Origin: Planoprotostelium fungivorum
Lineage: Eukaryota; Evosea; Variosea; Cavosteliida; Cavosteliaceae
Assembly: GCA_003024175.1 (NCBI GenBank)
Contig: MDYQ01000381.1
Coordinates: 5,001-17,120 of the forward strand
DNA length: 12,120 nt
Direction of reading: 5' to 3'
Part shown: in pieces, positions 1-8,853 of the stretch
How the letters are laid out: every line of letters starts with the position of its first letter
How positions within the stretch are numbered: the first letter of the stretch is position 1
Notes under the pieces: model-generated
Told to the model about the DNA's origin: nothing
Databases searched by the model: none
Seen by the model: only the letters and a program-made list of their open reading frames with translations
Translations under genes and position numbers: made by a program

Positions 1-169
1 CACCCTAATCAAACTTCATACCCCACAACTCCCTTACACATTTGTGCTAGGATTCAGGGTTGAGCTTCTCCCGTTTCAGTCGCCCTTACTCAGGGAATCC
101 CAGTTGGTTTCTTTTCCTCCGCTTATTAATATGCTTAAGTTCAGCGGGTTGTCGATTATACGTGATGCC
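1..169 (-). rRNA. 28S (large subunit) rRNA, 5' end, partial
   Basis: This is the 5' end of the large-subunit rRNA, cut by the left window edge so only about 170 nt are present. The minus strand reads the universal CCCGCTGAACTTAAGCATAT core and AATAAGCGGAGGAAAAGAAA. The start near 169 was set by pairing with the 5.8S 3' end: minus-strand TCACGTA (plus 159-165) can pair, with two G-U wobbles, with 5.8S TGTGTGA (plus 508-514). After AAACCAAC the sequence continues TGGGATTCCCTGAGTAAG, which departs from the usual fungal GGGATTGCCTCAGTAACG. The common ITS4 primer site at 115-134 has one difference (TTATTAATATGC instead of TTATTGATATGC). Gene identity is certain; the exact 5' end is uncertain by a few bases. 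Confidence 0.97.
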
Positions 170-502
170 TTTTTTTAAATAGATTTTTAAAAAAGAATAA
201 ACTCTTTTAAAAATGGTGAGTATTAACTCGATCTTAATAACCTTTTAACGGTATAATGTTAAATTTAGACATATATAATAATATAGATTAGTTCTTATAA
301 TATATAAACCTTACACCCTAAAAAACTCTAGAATTTCAATTTGTATAATATAAGAGGAATAATATATAATATTATATACTTAAACGTTTAAAGTTAACAA
401 TATACCAAGTTACATACATCTAAAGTGAGTCATTTTTAGTGACAAACACTCGTCTCTATCTCTTTCTTTTAATTAAAAAAGAAAATGATAATGTTTAGAT
501 AA
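170..502 (-). other. Internal transcribed spacer 2 (ITS2)
   Basis: This is the spacer between 5.8S and 28S, about 333 nt, removed during pre-rRNA processing. It is defined by its neighbours and has no coding potential. It is strikingly AT-rich, with long A/T runs (around 171-200) and TATAATAT-like stretches (around 340-380). Its presence shows that 5.8S is a separate molecule, unlike in microsporidia where 5.8S is fused to the large subunit. Ends are approximate because they depend on the 5.8S/28S pairing model. Confidence 0.9.
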
Positions 503-658
503 GGCGCTCACACATAATCGCCGGTAGGTTAAAATAACCCCCAGCGCCGTTTGCGTTCGAAAACTCAATGATTCCAGGGATTTGCGATTCATATCAGATA
601 TCGCTTCTCGCTGCGTTCTTCATCGATACCAGAGCCTAGAGATCCATTGATATTGGTT
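503..658 (-). rRNA. 5.8S rRNA, complete
   Basis: 5.8S rRNA pairs with the 28S 5' end in the large ribosomal subunit. The minus strand shows the conserved GGATCTCTAGGCTCTGGTAT block (near plus 626-645) and CGATGAAGAACGCAGCGA (plus 608-625), then TTCGAACGCA near the 3' domain. Length is about 155 nt, normal for the family. It is divergent: the segment usually read as AATGTGAATTGCAGAATTC in fungi is here ATATGAATCGCAAATCCC, and the usual ATCATCGAATCTTTGAACGC is ATCATTGAGTTTTCGAACGC. The 3' end was placed using complementarity to the 28S start, so both ends could be off by a few bases. It is co-transcribed with 18S and 28S. Confidence 0.95.
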
Positions 659-807
659 GTAATTTAATAATGGTTAAGTGGTCTTACCACCATGTTTATT
701 ATAATGCCACTTGCATAATTTTTAACGTTAGATTTTCTTTTCTTAATTTTTAACATAAATGTAAAAAGTAAGAAAAGAAAAAATATCTTTTTGGATAAAT
801 TTAACGA
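659..807 (-). other. Internal transcribed spacer 1 (ITS1)
   Basis: This is a spacer of about 150 nt between the 18S 3' end and the 5.8S 5' end, short and AT-rich with A/T homopolymer runs (around 735-800). It contains an imperfect self-complementary stretch around 670-700 (GTGGTCTTACCAC, plus 677-689) that could form a small processing hairpin. No ORF or intron was seen. Confidence 0.9.
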
Positions 808-960
808 AAATGATCCCTCCGCAGGTTCACCTACGGAGACCTTGTTACGACTTCTTCTTCCTCTAAATGTTTCAATTTACTCCTCATCCTAAAATACAGA
901 TCAGGTTGCCCTAATATGAATTCTAGTCCGAGGATTTCACCGAACCATTCAATCGGTAGA

Positions 961-995
<35 letters not shown>

Positions 996-1514
996 ATCGG
1001 CATGGTTTAGTGAACCATACCTACTAGAAATTCCTCGTTCATGGCGGATAATTGCAACCACCAATCCCGGTTATGGGAAAGATTACTGGATTAACCGAAA
1101 CCGTTAAATCTAGTAACCTTTTCCATTTTGTCATTGTAGCGCGCGTGCGGCCCAGAACATCTAAGGGCATCACTGACCTGTTATTGCCCCGAGTAATATA
1201 TATGTTTAAGTTTTAGCTTTATTCTTTCTAAGAAGCTCAATACATTATCCACAGTTTCCGACGGTTGCACTAGGTAGTAAACTACTTTCGTGGTCCCCGC
1301 TTTCAACATTTATGTTATGTATTTTCTATTTAGTAAAAGGGGGTCTCGTTCGTTATCGCAATTAAGCAGACAAATCAATCCACCAACTAAGAACGGCCAT
1401 GCACCACCACCCATCAAATCATGAAAAGGCTTTAACTTGTCATTCATTCTAATGTCCGGACCTGGTGAGATTTCCCGTGTTGAGTCAAATTAAGCCGCAG
1501 GCTCCACTTCTGGT

Positions 1515-1566
<52 letters not shown>

Positions 1567-2645
1567 AGAACCCAAAGACTCAAGATTTCTCTATGAGTTC
1601 CGGGGAGTCATTCATTTAACATCCTCCGATTCTCGGTCGGCATAGTTTACGGTTAGGACTACGACGGTATCTGATCATCTTCGATCCCCTAACTTTCGTT
1701 CTTGATCAATGAAAACATCCTTGGCGAACGCTTTCGCATCTGTTCATCCTCAGTGAATCCAAGAATTTCACCTCTGACCACTGAATATGAACGCCCCCGA
1801 CTGCTCCTATTAACCACTAATGAATAGATTGACAAACTCTAATCATTATTACTATCCCATGCTAATATATTCATACAAAACTGTATGCTTTAAACACTCT
1901 ATTTTACTCAAGGTAGAAACCTCCAATTTAAAGCGACACTAACTTAATAGCCATCGTTAGGAGGTTCTATAAAACAATTCGTAGCTTAAAAGATACTTCC
2001 ATGAAGAAAGCACTTTAAACAGATCGAAAAGTTTCAACATAGACTACGAGCTTTTTAACTGCAACAAATTTAATATACGCTATTGGAGCTGGAATTACCG
2101 CGGCTGCTGGCACCAGACTTGCCCTCCAATTGTTCCTCGTTAAGAGTTTTAATATATGCTCATTGCAATTGCCAGACCCATTAAGAGCCAAGGCATTGCT
2201 ATTTCTTGTCACTACCTCCTCGAATTGAGATTGGGTAATTTGCGCGCCTGCTGCCTTCCTTAGAAGTGGTGGCCATTTCTCAGGCCCCCTCTCCGGAATC
2301 GAACCCTTATTCCCCGTTACCCGTCATCACCATGGTAGTCCACGACACTACCGTCAAAAGTTGATAGGGCAGAATATCAAACAACATACCTTCCAATGGA
2401 AGGTTTCGCATCGAGGGTATAATCATATTATTTTAGCCTATAATCCCTCGGCAAACACCCTTGCGGATGTTTTGCATACGTATTAGCTCTAGAATTACTA
2501 CAGTTATCCGAAAAAAGAATTGCTGTTTAGAGTTAAACTGATTTAATGAGCCGTTCGCAGTTTTAATTTGAAATATTTATACTTAGACATGCATGGCTTA
2601 ATCTTTGAGACGAGCATATGACTACTGGCAGGATCAACCAGGTTT
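808..2645 (-). rRNA. 18S (small subunit) rRNA, complete
   Basis: This is the complete small-subunit rRNA of about 1,838 nt, a normal eukaryotic length with no group I intron or large insertion visible. On the minus strand it begins AACCTGGTTGATCCTGCCAG (ending at plus 2644-2645) and ends GGTGAACCTGCGGAGGGATC just before plus 808. Universal landmarks are in place: GTGCCAGCAGCCGCGGTAA (plus 2095-2113), AATTTGACTCAACACGGG (plus 1474-1491) and GTACACACCGCCCGTC (plus 964-979). A fungal-type signature, TGCTTAATTGCGATAACG, is at plus 1351-1368. The variable regions are AT-rich and divergent, for example around plus 1800-2060, and the block GGCAATTGCAATGAGCATAT (near plus 2155-2175) differs from the common GTAATTGGAATGAG form. 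The gene is very likely functional: conserved boxes are intact and in order. Lineage below 'fungus or fungal relative' cannot be assigned by eye. Confidence 0.98.
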
Positions 2646-3391
2646 ACCCCAGGAATATTTAAATACTTTTTAGTTATTAAAAGGGCAACCGATAATGACT
2701 AAGTATAACATGAGAGGTTAAAAATTAAAAAAATTTCTAACATACGATATCTTACCCCCTCTCCTCTTCCCCTTTTAATAAATTTAGTACTTTTTTTTTT
2801 ATATTTCCTGGAGTACTTTCCATCAAAATAATAATAATATACAACGTTAAATCACGGGTCTTGGGTCTCTCTTAAGTTTGAATAAAAAAAGAATATTATT
2901 AGAGTAAACGTTATAATACCTTCTCTACCCTCCCCCGTCAACAAGACTTACTAAGCGGCGGTGTAACACTATCCCCTTTTGGATCAAACGAATCTTGAAA
3001 GTTAAAAAGTAAACCCCCCTTTTTATGCCGTCATCTATACCCGAAGTACATAGGCAAAAAGAAATTTACTGGTCGCTATCAAGGATTCGAGAATAAGTTT
3101 TACAAGTTCAATATACATTATAATTAATGTATTAGACAAAATATGGTAAAAAATACCGTACTCTTTTGATGGATAAAAGAGCGTTAGTCCCAAAGCGTGG
3201 GAAACTAACCAGAGACGGTTTAAAAAGACTATGGGAATCATATAAATTTTATTTTCTCTACGATGTATATTACTCGTTATTACTGTAAATTAGGTAGAAT
3301 ATAATACGACTATCGAGACACTCAATGCATATAGTAAAGCTTCATGATATATTCCCCGTTTGGCTTATTGGTGAAATAACCTCTATTATAA
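2646..3391 (-). other. 18S upstream flank (5' external transcribed spacer / IGS)
   Basis: This is the region immediately upstream of the 18S gene and most likely holds part or all of the 5' ETS. It is AT-rich with pyrimidine-rich patches (TACCCCCTCTCCTCTTCCCC near 2753-2772) and poly-T (near 2790-2800). No tandem repeat or convincing gene is visible; a 68-codon open frame at 3035-3241 on the minus strand looks like chance in AT-rich sequence. The Pol I start should lie somewhere upstream of the 18S gene, but Pol I promoters are not conserved across lineages and I cannot place it. Confidence 0.6.
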
Positions 3392-3740
3392 GGACCTACT
3401 TGCATCGAAATATAATACGATATCATTAACAATAAAGACGACCTTCTTCATCCTCTTCTCCGCCTAAATGGATAGGACGGACCTACTTGCATTGATAATA
3501 TAAATACTATCAATAATGAAAAAAGTAAACTCTATCTCTTATCTCCGTCATCGTCTTAATGAAAAGACTCGGGACCTACTTAGTTAACAATATAATACGA
3601 TACCCCAATAAATAAAGAGGACCTTCCATCCTTTTCTCCGCATTAAATGAATAAGACGGACCTACTTGCATTGATAATTCAATCACTATCAATAATGAAA
3701 GGTAAACTATATTTTCTTATCTCCCTTTTTCAAAATTAAA
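3392..3740. repeat. ~180-bp duplicated dimer (A-B-A'-B'), half-units starting GGACCTACTT
   Basis: GGACCTACTT occurs at 3392, 3479, 3572 and 3658, spaced 87, 93 and 86 bp. Half-units 1 and 3 (A, A') share ATATAATACGAT and CTTCTCCGC or TTTTCTCCGC blocks. Half-units 2 and 4 (B, B') share TTGCATTGATAAT and CTATCAATAATGAAA. The array is therefore a diverged tandem duplication of a ~180-bp dimer that itself arose from an older duplication. It lies 0.75-1.1 kb upstream of the 18S gene, a position where 5' ETS or promoter-proximal repeats are common; function is unknown. Confidence 0.85.
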
Positions 3741-4045
3741 ATCCCCGTTTGATTTTTTTTTATTTTTTAATATATCAATCCCCCCTAGGTCTATGGCTAA
3801 CATACTCGTCAAGAGTAGGAATACTATATCTACTTTCACGTACAGCTTTTAGGAATAAGAGATACATATAGTATCGAAAAACCCTTTTGGCAAAATATTC
3901 CCGTCAGAGACGTAAAAAGGGTTATTGCTAACCCCTCCCTATTTGGCATCTCTCCCATCATACATATAAATATATAGTGTTTGGAAGGTGGAAACGAATG
4001 CTTTGGTTATTATTTATAATAACCATCGCTTTGTACTATACTAAA
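3741..4045. other. Non-repetitive AT-rich IGS segment
   Basis: No gene is seen here. The segment has C-runs (CCCCCC near 3781) and a poly-T tract (near 3752-3760). CCCCGTTTG at about 3744 also occurs at 3355, on the other side of the A-B repeat block. A perfect short hairpin lies at its 3' end (separate entry). Confidence 0.5.
4005..4024. other. Perfect 8-bp hairpin
   Basis: GGTTATTA and TAATAACC flank a four-base loop (TTTA). It sits in unique spacer. No T-run or known site flanks it, so it may be chance in AT-rich DNA. Confidence 0.45.
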
Positions 4046-4231
4046 AAAAATAGGACGACCAATCAAAATTATATAGATACTTTAATGAAAAAATAGAGCT
4101 ATATAACCATCTTTACCCCCTACCCTTTAGAATAATACACTCCCTAAAAGAAAAATAGGACGACCAATCAAAATTATATAGATATTTTAATGAAAAAATA
4201 GAGCTATATAACCATCTTTACCCCCTACCCT
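4046..4231. repeat. 105-bp-spaced direct duplication (two ~82-bp copies)
   Basis: Copy 1 (about 4046-4127) and copy 2 (about 4151-4231) are offset by 105 bp. Both run from AAAAATAGGACGACCAATCA to CTTTACCCCCTACCCT. I see a single difference between them (GATACTTT versus GATATTTT). The near-identity indicates a recent duplication in the spacer. Nothing coding is present. Confidence 0.9.
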
Positions 4232-4383
4232 CTCTTAGAGGAATTGCTACTATTACGGAGAAGGATACTACCCCAGATACTGAAAGGGTTCTCTCTGCTT
4301 CCGTGCATAGAAACGAATAATAACTAACAAAAACAAAACGATCCTATAGAATTTGGCAAGGAGTCACCTCTATAGAAACCATA

Positions 4384-4600
4384 ACCCCATTGGCAGAATA
4401 CATACAAAATACGGGATCAACCAGAATGAATAGGCTATGTATCACCTATTTCACCTGTACCCCGTACCCTGACCCCTCTTAAATCCACCGCTACACCCCA
4501 ACCCTATTGGCAAAATTACATAGAAAATACGGGATCAACCAGAATGAATAGGCTATGTATTACCTATTTCACCTGTACCCCGCACCCCCTTAAATCCTCC
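4384..4600. repeat. ~118-bp tandem duplication
   Basis: Two copies begin with ACCCCATTGGCAGAATACAT at 4384 and ACCCTATTGGCAAAATTACA at 4501. Both continue through ACGGGATCAACCAGAATGAA (4411 and 4529), GGCTATGTAT and CACCTGTACCCCG. The period is 117-118 bp because of a one-base indel. Each copy ends in TTAAATCC followed by a TACACCCC motif, the seed of the 20-bp minisatellite that follows. Confidence 0.9.
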
Positions 4601-4694
4601 ATTACACCCCAAATTCCACCACTACACCCCAAAATCCACCACTACACCCCAAATTCCACCACTACACCCCAAAATCCACCATTACACCCCAAAA
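4601..4694. repeat. 20-bp C-rich minisatellite, 4.7 units
   Basis: The unit is ACTACACCCCAAAATCCACC, repeated at 4601, 4621, 4641, 4661 and (partial) 4681. Copies alternate between AAATTCC and AAAATCC, so the real period may be a 40-bp dimer. On the rRNA-sense strand each unit contributes a GGGG tract. The surrounding 137-codon plus-strand frame (4544-4957) is only a low-complexity translation of this repeat. Confidence 0.93.
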
Positions 4695-5294
4695 GCGCGC
4701 CGAAGCGCATGGTGTCCCCAAAGAGACAGCAGAAGGTGGAGAGATGGCCCCCTGCTCAAAAACCCCATTGGACACAGCACCCGCATACGAGATACAGCCT
4801 CAATGGGAATATACGTACCATGCATACATGTATACCCCCTCATCTGGACCTCGACCCCCCCATATATATGGTGTTGGCAGTCCCCCCTTTGGTACAAACG
4901 GTTTTTTTCGAGGGTCGAGCTCCGCATTTCGATTATTTCGACTTTTTCATATCATAATATTCAACGTTTTTCCTCGCAAAAATCATGACAATCACAAGCA
5001 AAAATCGCTCTATACGATGGTATGTTGAATTAGATGTATCGATAATCACGAAAAAAAATAAATGTATGTTTATAGTACTTTTTCGTACAAAAATCATAAG
5101 ATGTCATGTAATGAATACTTTTCCACGATGGTGGTACCAAATGAAAGCTGACGTTCTGAATATAATTATCAACATTTTTGTAGAATTCTTTATCCAATAC
5201 ATGCGGAGATATATTCTTCGACTTTTGATCCGGACCCAAAAATGGGGACTCTAACTTTTTTCGGTCGATTTTCACCCTCGATTTTGAAATCTAT
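4695..5294. other. IGS segment with a degenerate relic of the 417-bp unit
   Basis: There is no credible gene here. At about 4876-4960 there is a diverged copy of the start of the 417-bp unit: CCCCCCTTTGGTACAAACGG, then TTTTTTTCGAGGGTC, CTCCGCAT (4920-4927) and TTCATATCATAATATT. After this, similarity is lost. An ATGCGGAG octamer in the opposite orientation lies at 5201-5208. The rest is AT-rich and overlapped only by short, mutually overlapping open frames on both strands. Confidence 0.6.
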
Positions 5295-5620
5295 CATGGT
5301 CCCCCCTTTGGTACAAACGGTTTTTTTCGAGGGTCAAGCTCCGCATTGTTTTGATTTATGCTTTTCATATCATAATATTGCTTGTACTACCGTGTATGAT
5401 ACTGTTTTGTATATCAAAACGTGCGCTGCAATGTGCTGAACGTCCCGAAAGTGACTAGACAGTCTCATCATTGTTCATAGTGATGATATGGTCGATCGAA
5501 TATATCTTCACACTTAGAAAAAATCGACCGTTTTCACACTTAGAAAAAATCGACTTCACCCTCACACTTAGAAAAAATCGAGGGTGGCTTAAGGTTTAGA
5601 CTTTCGATTTTGAAATCTAG
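5295..5620. repeat. Short variant copy of the 417-bp unit
   Basis: This copy matches the 417-bp units from CATGGTCCCCCC to TGTATGATAC (5393-5402), then jumps directly to the part of the unit that follows its second TGTATGATAC. It thus lacks 140 bp lying between two TGTATGATAC direct repeats in the full copies. Its 3' third also differs, carrying three TCACACTTAGAAAAAATCGA boxes where full copies have a single TTCACACTTTGCCGAAATCG. It is the outermost and most diverged recognisable member on the 18S-proximal side. Confidence 0.9.
5508..5581. repeat. Triplicated 20-mer inside the short 417 copy
   Basis: TCACACTTAGAAAAAATCGA occurs at 5508, 5534 and 5562, separated by 6-8 bp of CG- and T-rich linker. 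The full-length units carry one diverged version at the equivalent place. A similar remnant (GCACTTAAAAAAAATCAACG) follows the last unit near 8061-8080, so this box marks both ends of the array. Confidence 0.85.
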
Positions 5621-8051
5621 CATGGTCCCCCCTTTGGTACAAACGGTTTTTTTCGAGGGTCAAGCTCCGCATTGTTTTGATTTATGCTTTTCATATCATA
5701 ATATTGCTTGTACTACCGTGTATGATACATCAATCGATGCAGAATATTCTAAAGTACATTGATATGATTTTTGCAACGTGTGTTTGCGTGTGCGCGAAGA
5801 GATATTGTCGAAATACATGTTTTTGCGGTATTTTAAATCCACAGCACGACCACTTCACTGTATGATACTGTTTTGTATATCAAAACGTGCGTTGCAATGT
5901 GCTGAACGTCCCGAAAGTGACTAGACAGTCTCATCATTGATCATAGTGATGATACGGTCGATCGAGTGGATTTCTTCACACTTTGCCGAAATCGAGGGGG
6001 GTGGCTTAAGGTTTAGACTTTCGATTTTGAAATCTAGCATGGTCCCCCCTTTGGTACAAACGGTTTTTTTCGAGGGTCAAGCTCCGCATTGTTTTGATTT
6101 ATGCTTTTCATATCATAATATTGCTTGTACTACCGTGTATGATACATCAATCGATGCAGAATATTCTAAAGTACATTGATATGATTTTTGCAACGTGTGT
6201 TTGCGTGTGCGCGAAGAGATATTGTCGAAATACATGTTTTTGCGGTATTTTAAATCCACAGCACGACCACTTCACTGTATGATACTGTTTTGTATATCAA
6301 AACGTGCGTTGCAATGTGCTGAACGTCCCGAAAGTGACTAGACAGTCTCATCATTGTTCATAGTGGTGATACGGTCGATCGAGTGGATTTCTTCACACTT
6401 TGCCGAAATCGAGGGGGGTGGCTTAAGGTTTAGACTTTCGATTTTGAAATCTAGCATGGTCCCCCCTTTGGTACAAACGGTTTTTTTCGAGGGTCAAGCT
6501 CCGCATTGTTTTGATTTATGCTTTTCATATCATAATATTGCTTGTACTACCGTGTATGATACATCAATCGATGCAGAATATTCTAAAGTACATTGATATG
6601 ATTTTTGCAACGTGTGTTTGCGTGTGCGCGAAGAGATATTGTCGAAATACATGTTTTTGCGGTATTTTAAATCCACAGCACGACCACTTCACTGTATGAT
6701 ACTGTTTTGTATATCAAAACGTGCGTTGCAATGTGCTGAACGTCCCGAAAGTGACTAGACAGTCTCATCATTGTTCATAGTGATGATACGGTCTATCGAG
6801 TGGATTTCTTCACACTTTGCCGAAATCGAGGGGGGTGGCTTAAGGTTTAGACTTTCGATTTTGAAATCTAGCATGGTCCCCCCTTTGGTACAAACGGTTT
6901 TTTTCGAGGGTCAAGCTCCGCATTGTTTTGATTTATGCTTTTCATATCATAATATTGCTTGTACTACCGTGTATGATACATCAATCGATGCAGAATATTC
7001 TAAAGTACATTGATATGATTTTTGCAACGTGTGTTTGCGTGTGCGCGAAGAGATATTGTCGAAATACATGTTTTTGCGGTATTTTAAATCCACAGCACGA
7101 CCACTTCTCTGTATGATACTGTTTTGTATATCAAAACGTGCGTTGCAATGTGCTGAACGTCCCGAAAGTGACTAGACAGTCTCATCATTGTTCATAGTGA
7201 TGATACGGTCGATCGAGTGGATTTCTTCACACTTTGCCGAAATCGAGGGGGGTGGCTTAAGGTTTAGACTTTCGATTTTGAAATCTAGCATGGTCCCCCC
7301 TTTGGTACAAACGGTTTTTTTCGAGGGTCAAGCTCCGCATTGTTTTGATTTATGCTTTTCATATCATAATATTGCTTGTACTACCGTGTATGATACATCA
7401 ATCGATGCAGAATATTCTAAAGTACATTGATATGATTTTTGCAACGTGTGTTTGCGTGTGCGCGAAGAGATATTGTCGAAATACATGTTTTTGCGGTATT
7501 TTAAATCCACAGCACGACCACTTCACTGTATGATACTGTTTTGTATATCAACACGTGCGTTGCAATGTGCTGAACGTCCCGAAAGTGACTAGACAGTCTC
7601 ATCATTGTTCATAGTGATGATACGGTCGATCGAGTGGATTTCTTCACACTTTGCCGAAATCGAGGGGGGTGGCTTAAGGTTTAGACTTTCGATTTTGAAA
7701 TCTAGCATGGTCCCCCCTTTGGTACAAACGGTTTTTTTCGAGGGTCAAGCTCCGCATTGTTTTGATTTATGCTTTTCATATCATAATATTGCTTGTACTA
7801 CCGTGTATGATACATCAATCGATGCAGAATATTCTAAAGTACATTGATATGATTTTTGCAACGTGGGTTTGCGTGTGCGCGAAGAGATATTGTCGAAATA
7901 CATGTTTTTGCGGTATTTTAAATCCACAGCACGACCACTTCACTGTATGATACTGTTTTGTATATCAAAACGTGCGTTGCAATGTGCTGAACGTCCCGAA
8001 AGTGACTAGACAGTCTCATCATTGTTCATAGTGATGATACGGTCGATCGAG
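5621..8051. repeat. 417-bp tandem array, six nearly identical copies
   Basis: Units start (CATGGTCCCCCC) at 5621, 6038, 6455, 6872, 7289 and 7706, exactly 417 bp apart; the sixth ends early at about 8051. By eye each copy has a single private substitution: 5940, 6366, 6794, 7108, 7552 and 7866. Landmarks per unit are TTTGGTACAAACGG plus a T7 run, CTCCGCAT, two TGTATGATAC boxes 140 bp apart, the small inverted repeat TTTTGTATATCAAAA, and TCATCA/TGATGA arms around TTGTTCATAG. Because 417 is a multiple of three, open frames of 62 and 80 codons recur in every copy. These overlap each other in different frames and do not look like genes. Position 3-5.4 kb upstream of the 18S gene fits IGS enhancer or spacer-promoter repeats known in other rDNAs, but this role is inference. 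Confidence 0.97.
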
Positions 8052-8097
8052 CGCATATTCGCACTTAAAAAAAATCAACGATAGCTTAACTCATCTT

Positions 8098-8564
8098 CCA
8101 TAGTACCGCAATGGTAATTTACACTTTTTACACTTCTGTAAGTAAACCATTGGCCACTATGGGTAAAACGACATCCCATAGTACCGCAATGGTAATTTAC
8201 ACTTTTTACACTTCTGTAAGTAAACCATTGGCCACTATGGGAAAAACGATATCCCATAGTACTGTAATGGTAATTTACACTTTTTACACTTCTGTAAGTA
8301 AACCATTGGCCACTATGGGTAAAACGATATCCCATAGTACTGTAATGGTAATTTACACTTTTTACACTTCTGTAAGTAAACCATTGGTCACTATGGGTAA
8401 AACGATATCCCATAGTACTGTAATGGTAATTTACACTTTTTACACTTCTGTAAGTAAACCATTGGCCACTATGGGTAAAACGACATCCCATAGTACCGCA
8501 ATGGTAATTTACACTTTTTACACTTCTGTAAGTAAACCATTGGTCACTATGGGCAAAACGATAT
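8098..8564. repeat. 78-bp tandem array of hairpin units, six copies
   Basis: ATGGTAATTTAC recurs at 8111, 8189, 8267, 8345, 8423 and 8501, exactly 78 bp apart. Each unit is an imperfect inverted repeat: CCCATAGTACCGCAATGGTA on the left is mirrored by ACCATTGGCCACTATGGG on the right, with a T-rich centre (ACTTTTTACACTTCT). The junction between units, CACTATGGG-linker-CCCATAGT, is also self-complementary, so the array could fold as alternating hairpins. Two linked variants occur: ACAT linker with ACCGC, and ATAT linker with ACTGT. Because 78 is a multiple of three, both strands stay open (164 and 172 codons), which is a by-product of the repeat and not evidence of genes. Confidence 0.95.
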
Positions 8565-8702
8565 CCCATATTACTGTAATGGTAACTTACGATCTTGTGC
8601 CAGCTAAGTTATTCTTCATAGTACCGTAATGGTAATTTACACTCTTGTGCCAGCTAAGTTATTCTTCATAGTACTGTAATGGTAACTTACACTCTTATGT
8701 TA
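8565..8702. repeat. 50-bp repeat sharing the 78-bp array's left arm
   Basis: Three units carry CATAGTACYGTAATGGTAAY-type left arms at about 8567, 8617 and 8667, spaced 50 bp. Here the arm is joined to a new right part, CTTGTGCCAGCTAAGTTATT, in place of the mirrored arm. The first unit (ATATTACTGTAATGGTAACT) merges smoothly with the seventh, truncated 78-bp unit. The third is cut short and runs into the palindromic 52/53-bp units. Confidence 0.88.
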
Positions 8703-8853
8703 TTCTCTATAGAACGCCAATGGTAAAGTTTACCACTACGGTACTATGGGTAAAATTCTCTATAGAACGCCAATGGTAAACTTTACCATTACGGTACTAT
8801 GGGGAAATTCTCTATAGAACGCCAATGGTAATTTTTACCATTACGGTACTATG
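8703..8853. repeat. 52/53-bp palindromic repeat, three copies
   Basis: Units begin TTCTCTATAGAACGCCAATG at 8703, 8756 and 8808. Each is an imperfect palindrome about 40 bp long: ATAGAACGCCAATGGTAAA is mirrored by TTTACCACTACGGTACTAT around a GT/CT centre (14 of 19 positions by eye in the first unit). The right arm is the reverse complement of the ATAGTACCGTAATGGTAA motif of the neighbouring arrays, so all three families (78, 50 and 52/53 bp) are built from one core element. Confidence 0.9.

Noticed and set aside
831-2212. Minus-strand frames inside the 18S gene
   Set aside because: They fall within a complete structural rRNA with intact universal boxes.
808-2645. Group I intron or homing endonuclease within the 18S gene
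   Set aside because: The gene has normal length and uninterrupted conserved blocks.
4601-4694. CCCCAAAA tracts considered as telomere repeats of the Oxytricha type
   Set aside because: The period is 20 bp with a non-telomeric remainder, and the block is internal to the spacer. The resemblance is accidental.
4544-4957. 137-codon plus-strand frame rich in P, H and T
   Set aside because: It is a translation of the 20-bp minisatellite and flanks; two other frames are open over the same part. Low complexity only.
5677-7950. Repeated 62- and 80-codon frames in every 417-bp copy
   Set aside because: They overlap each other in different frames, depend on the 417-bp period being a multiple of three, show no domain, and the first copy lacks a coherent equivalent. 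No coding signal beyond repetition.
5621-8564. Regular direct repeats considered as a CRISPR array
   Set aside because: Repeats are contiguous, with no unique spacers between short repeats, and lie in a eukaryotic rDNA spacer.
8075-8629. Long open frames on both strands (164 codons minus, 172 codons plus) with a 26-residue repeat, looking like a repeat protein gene
   Set aside because: The DNA period is 78 bp (3 x 26) and both strands are open over the same DNA. The frames are a by-product of an in-phase non-coding repeat within rDNA spacer.
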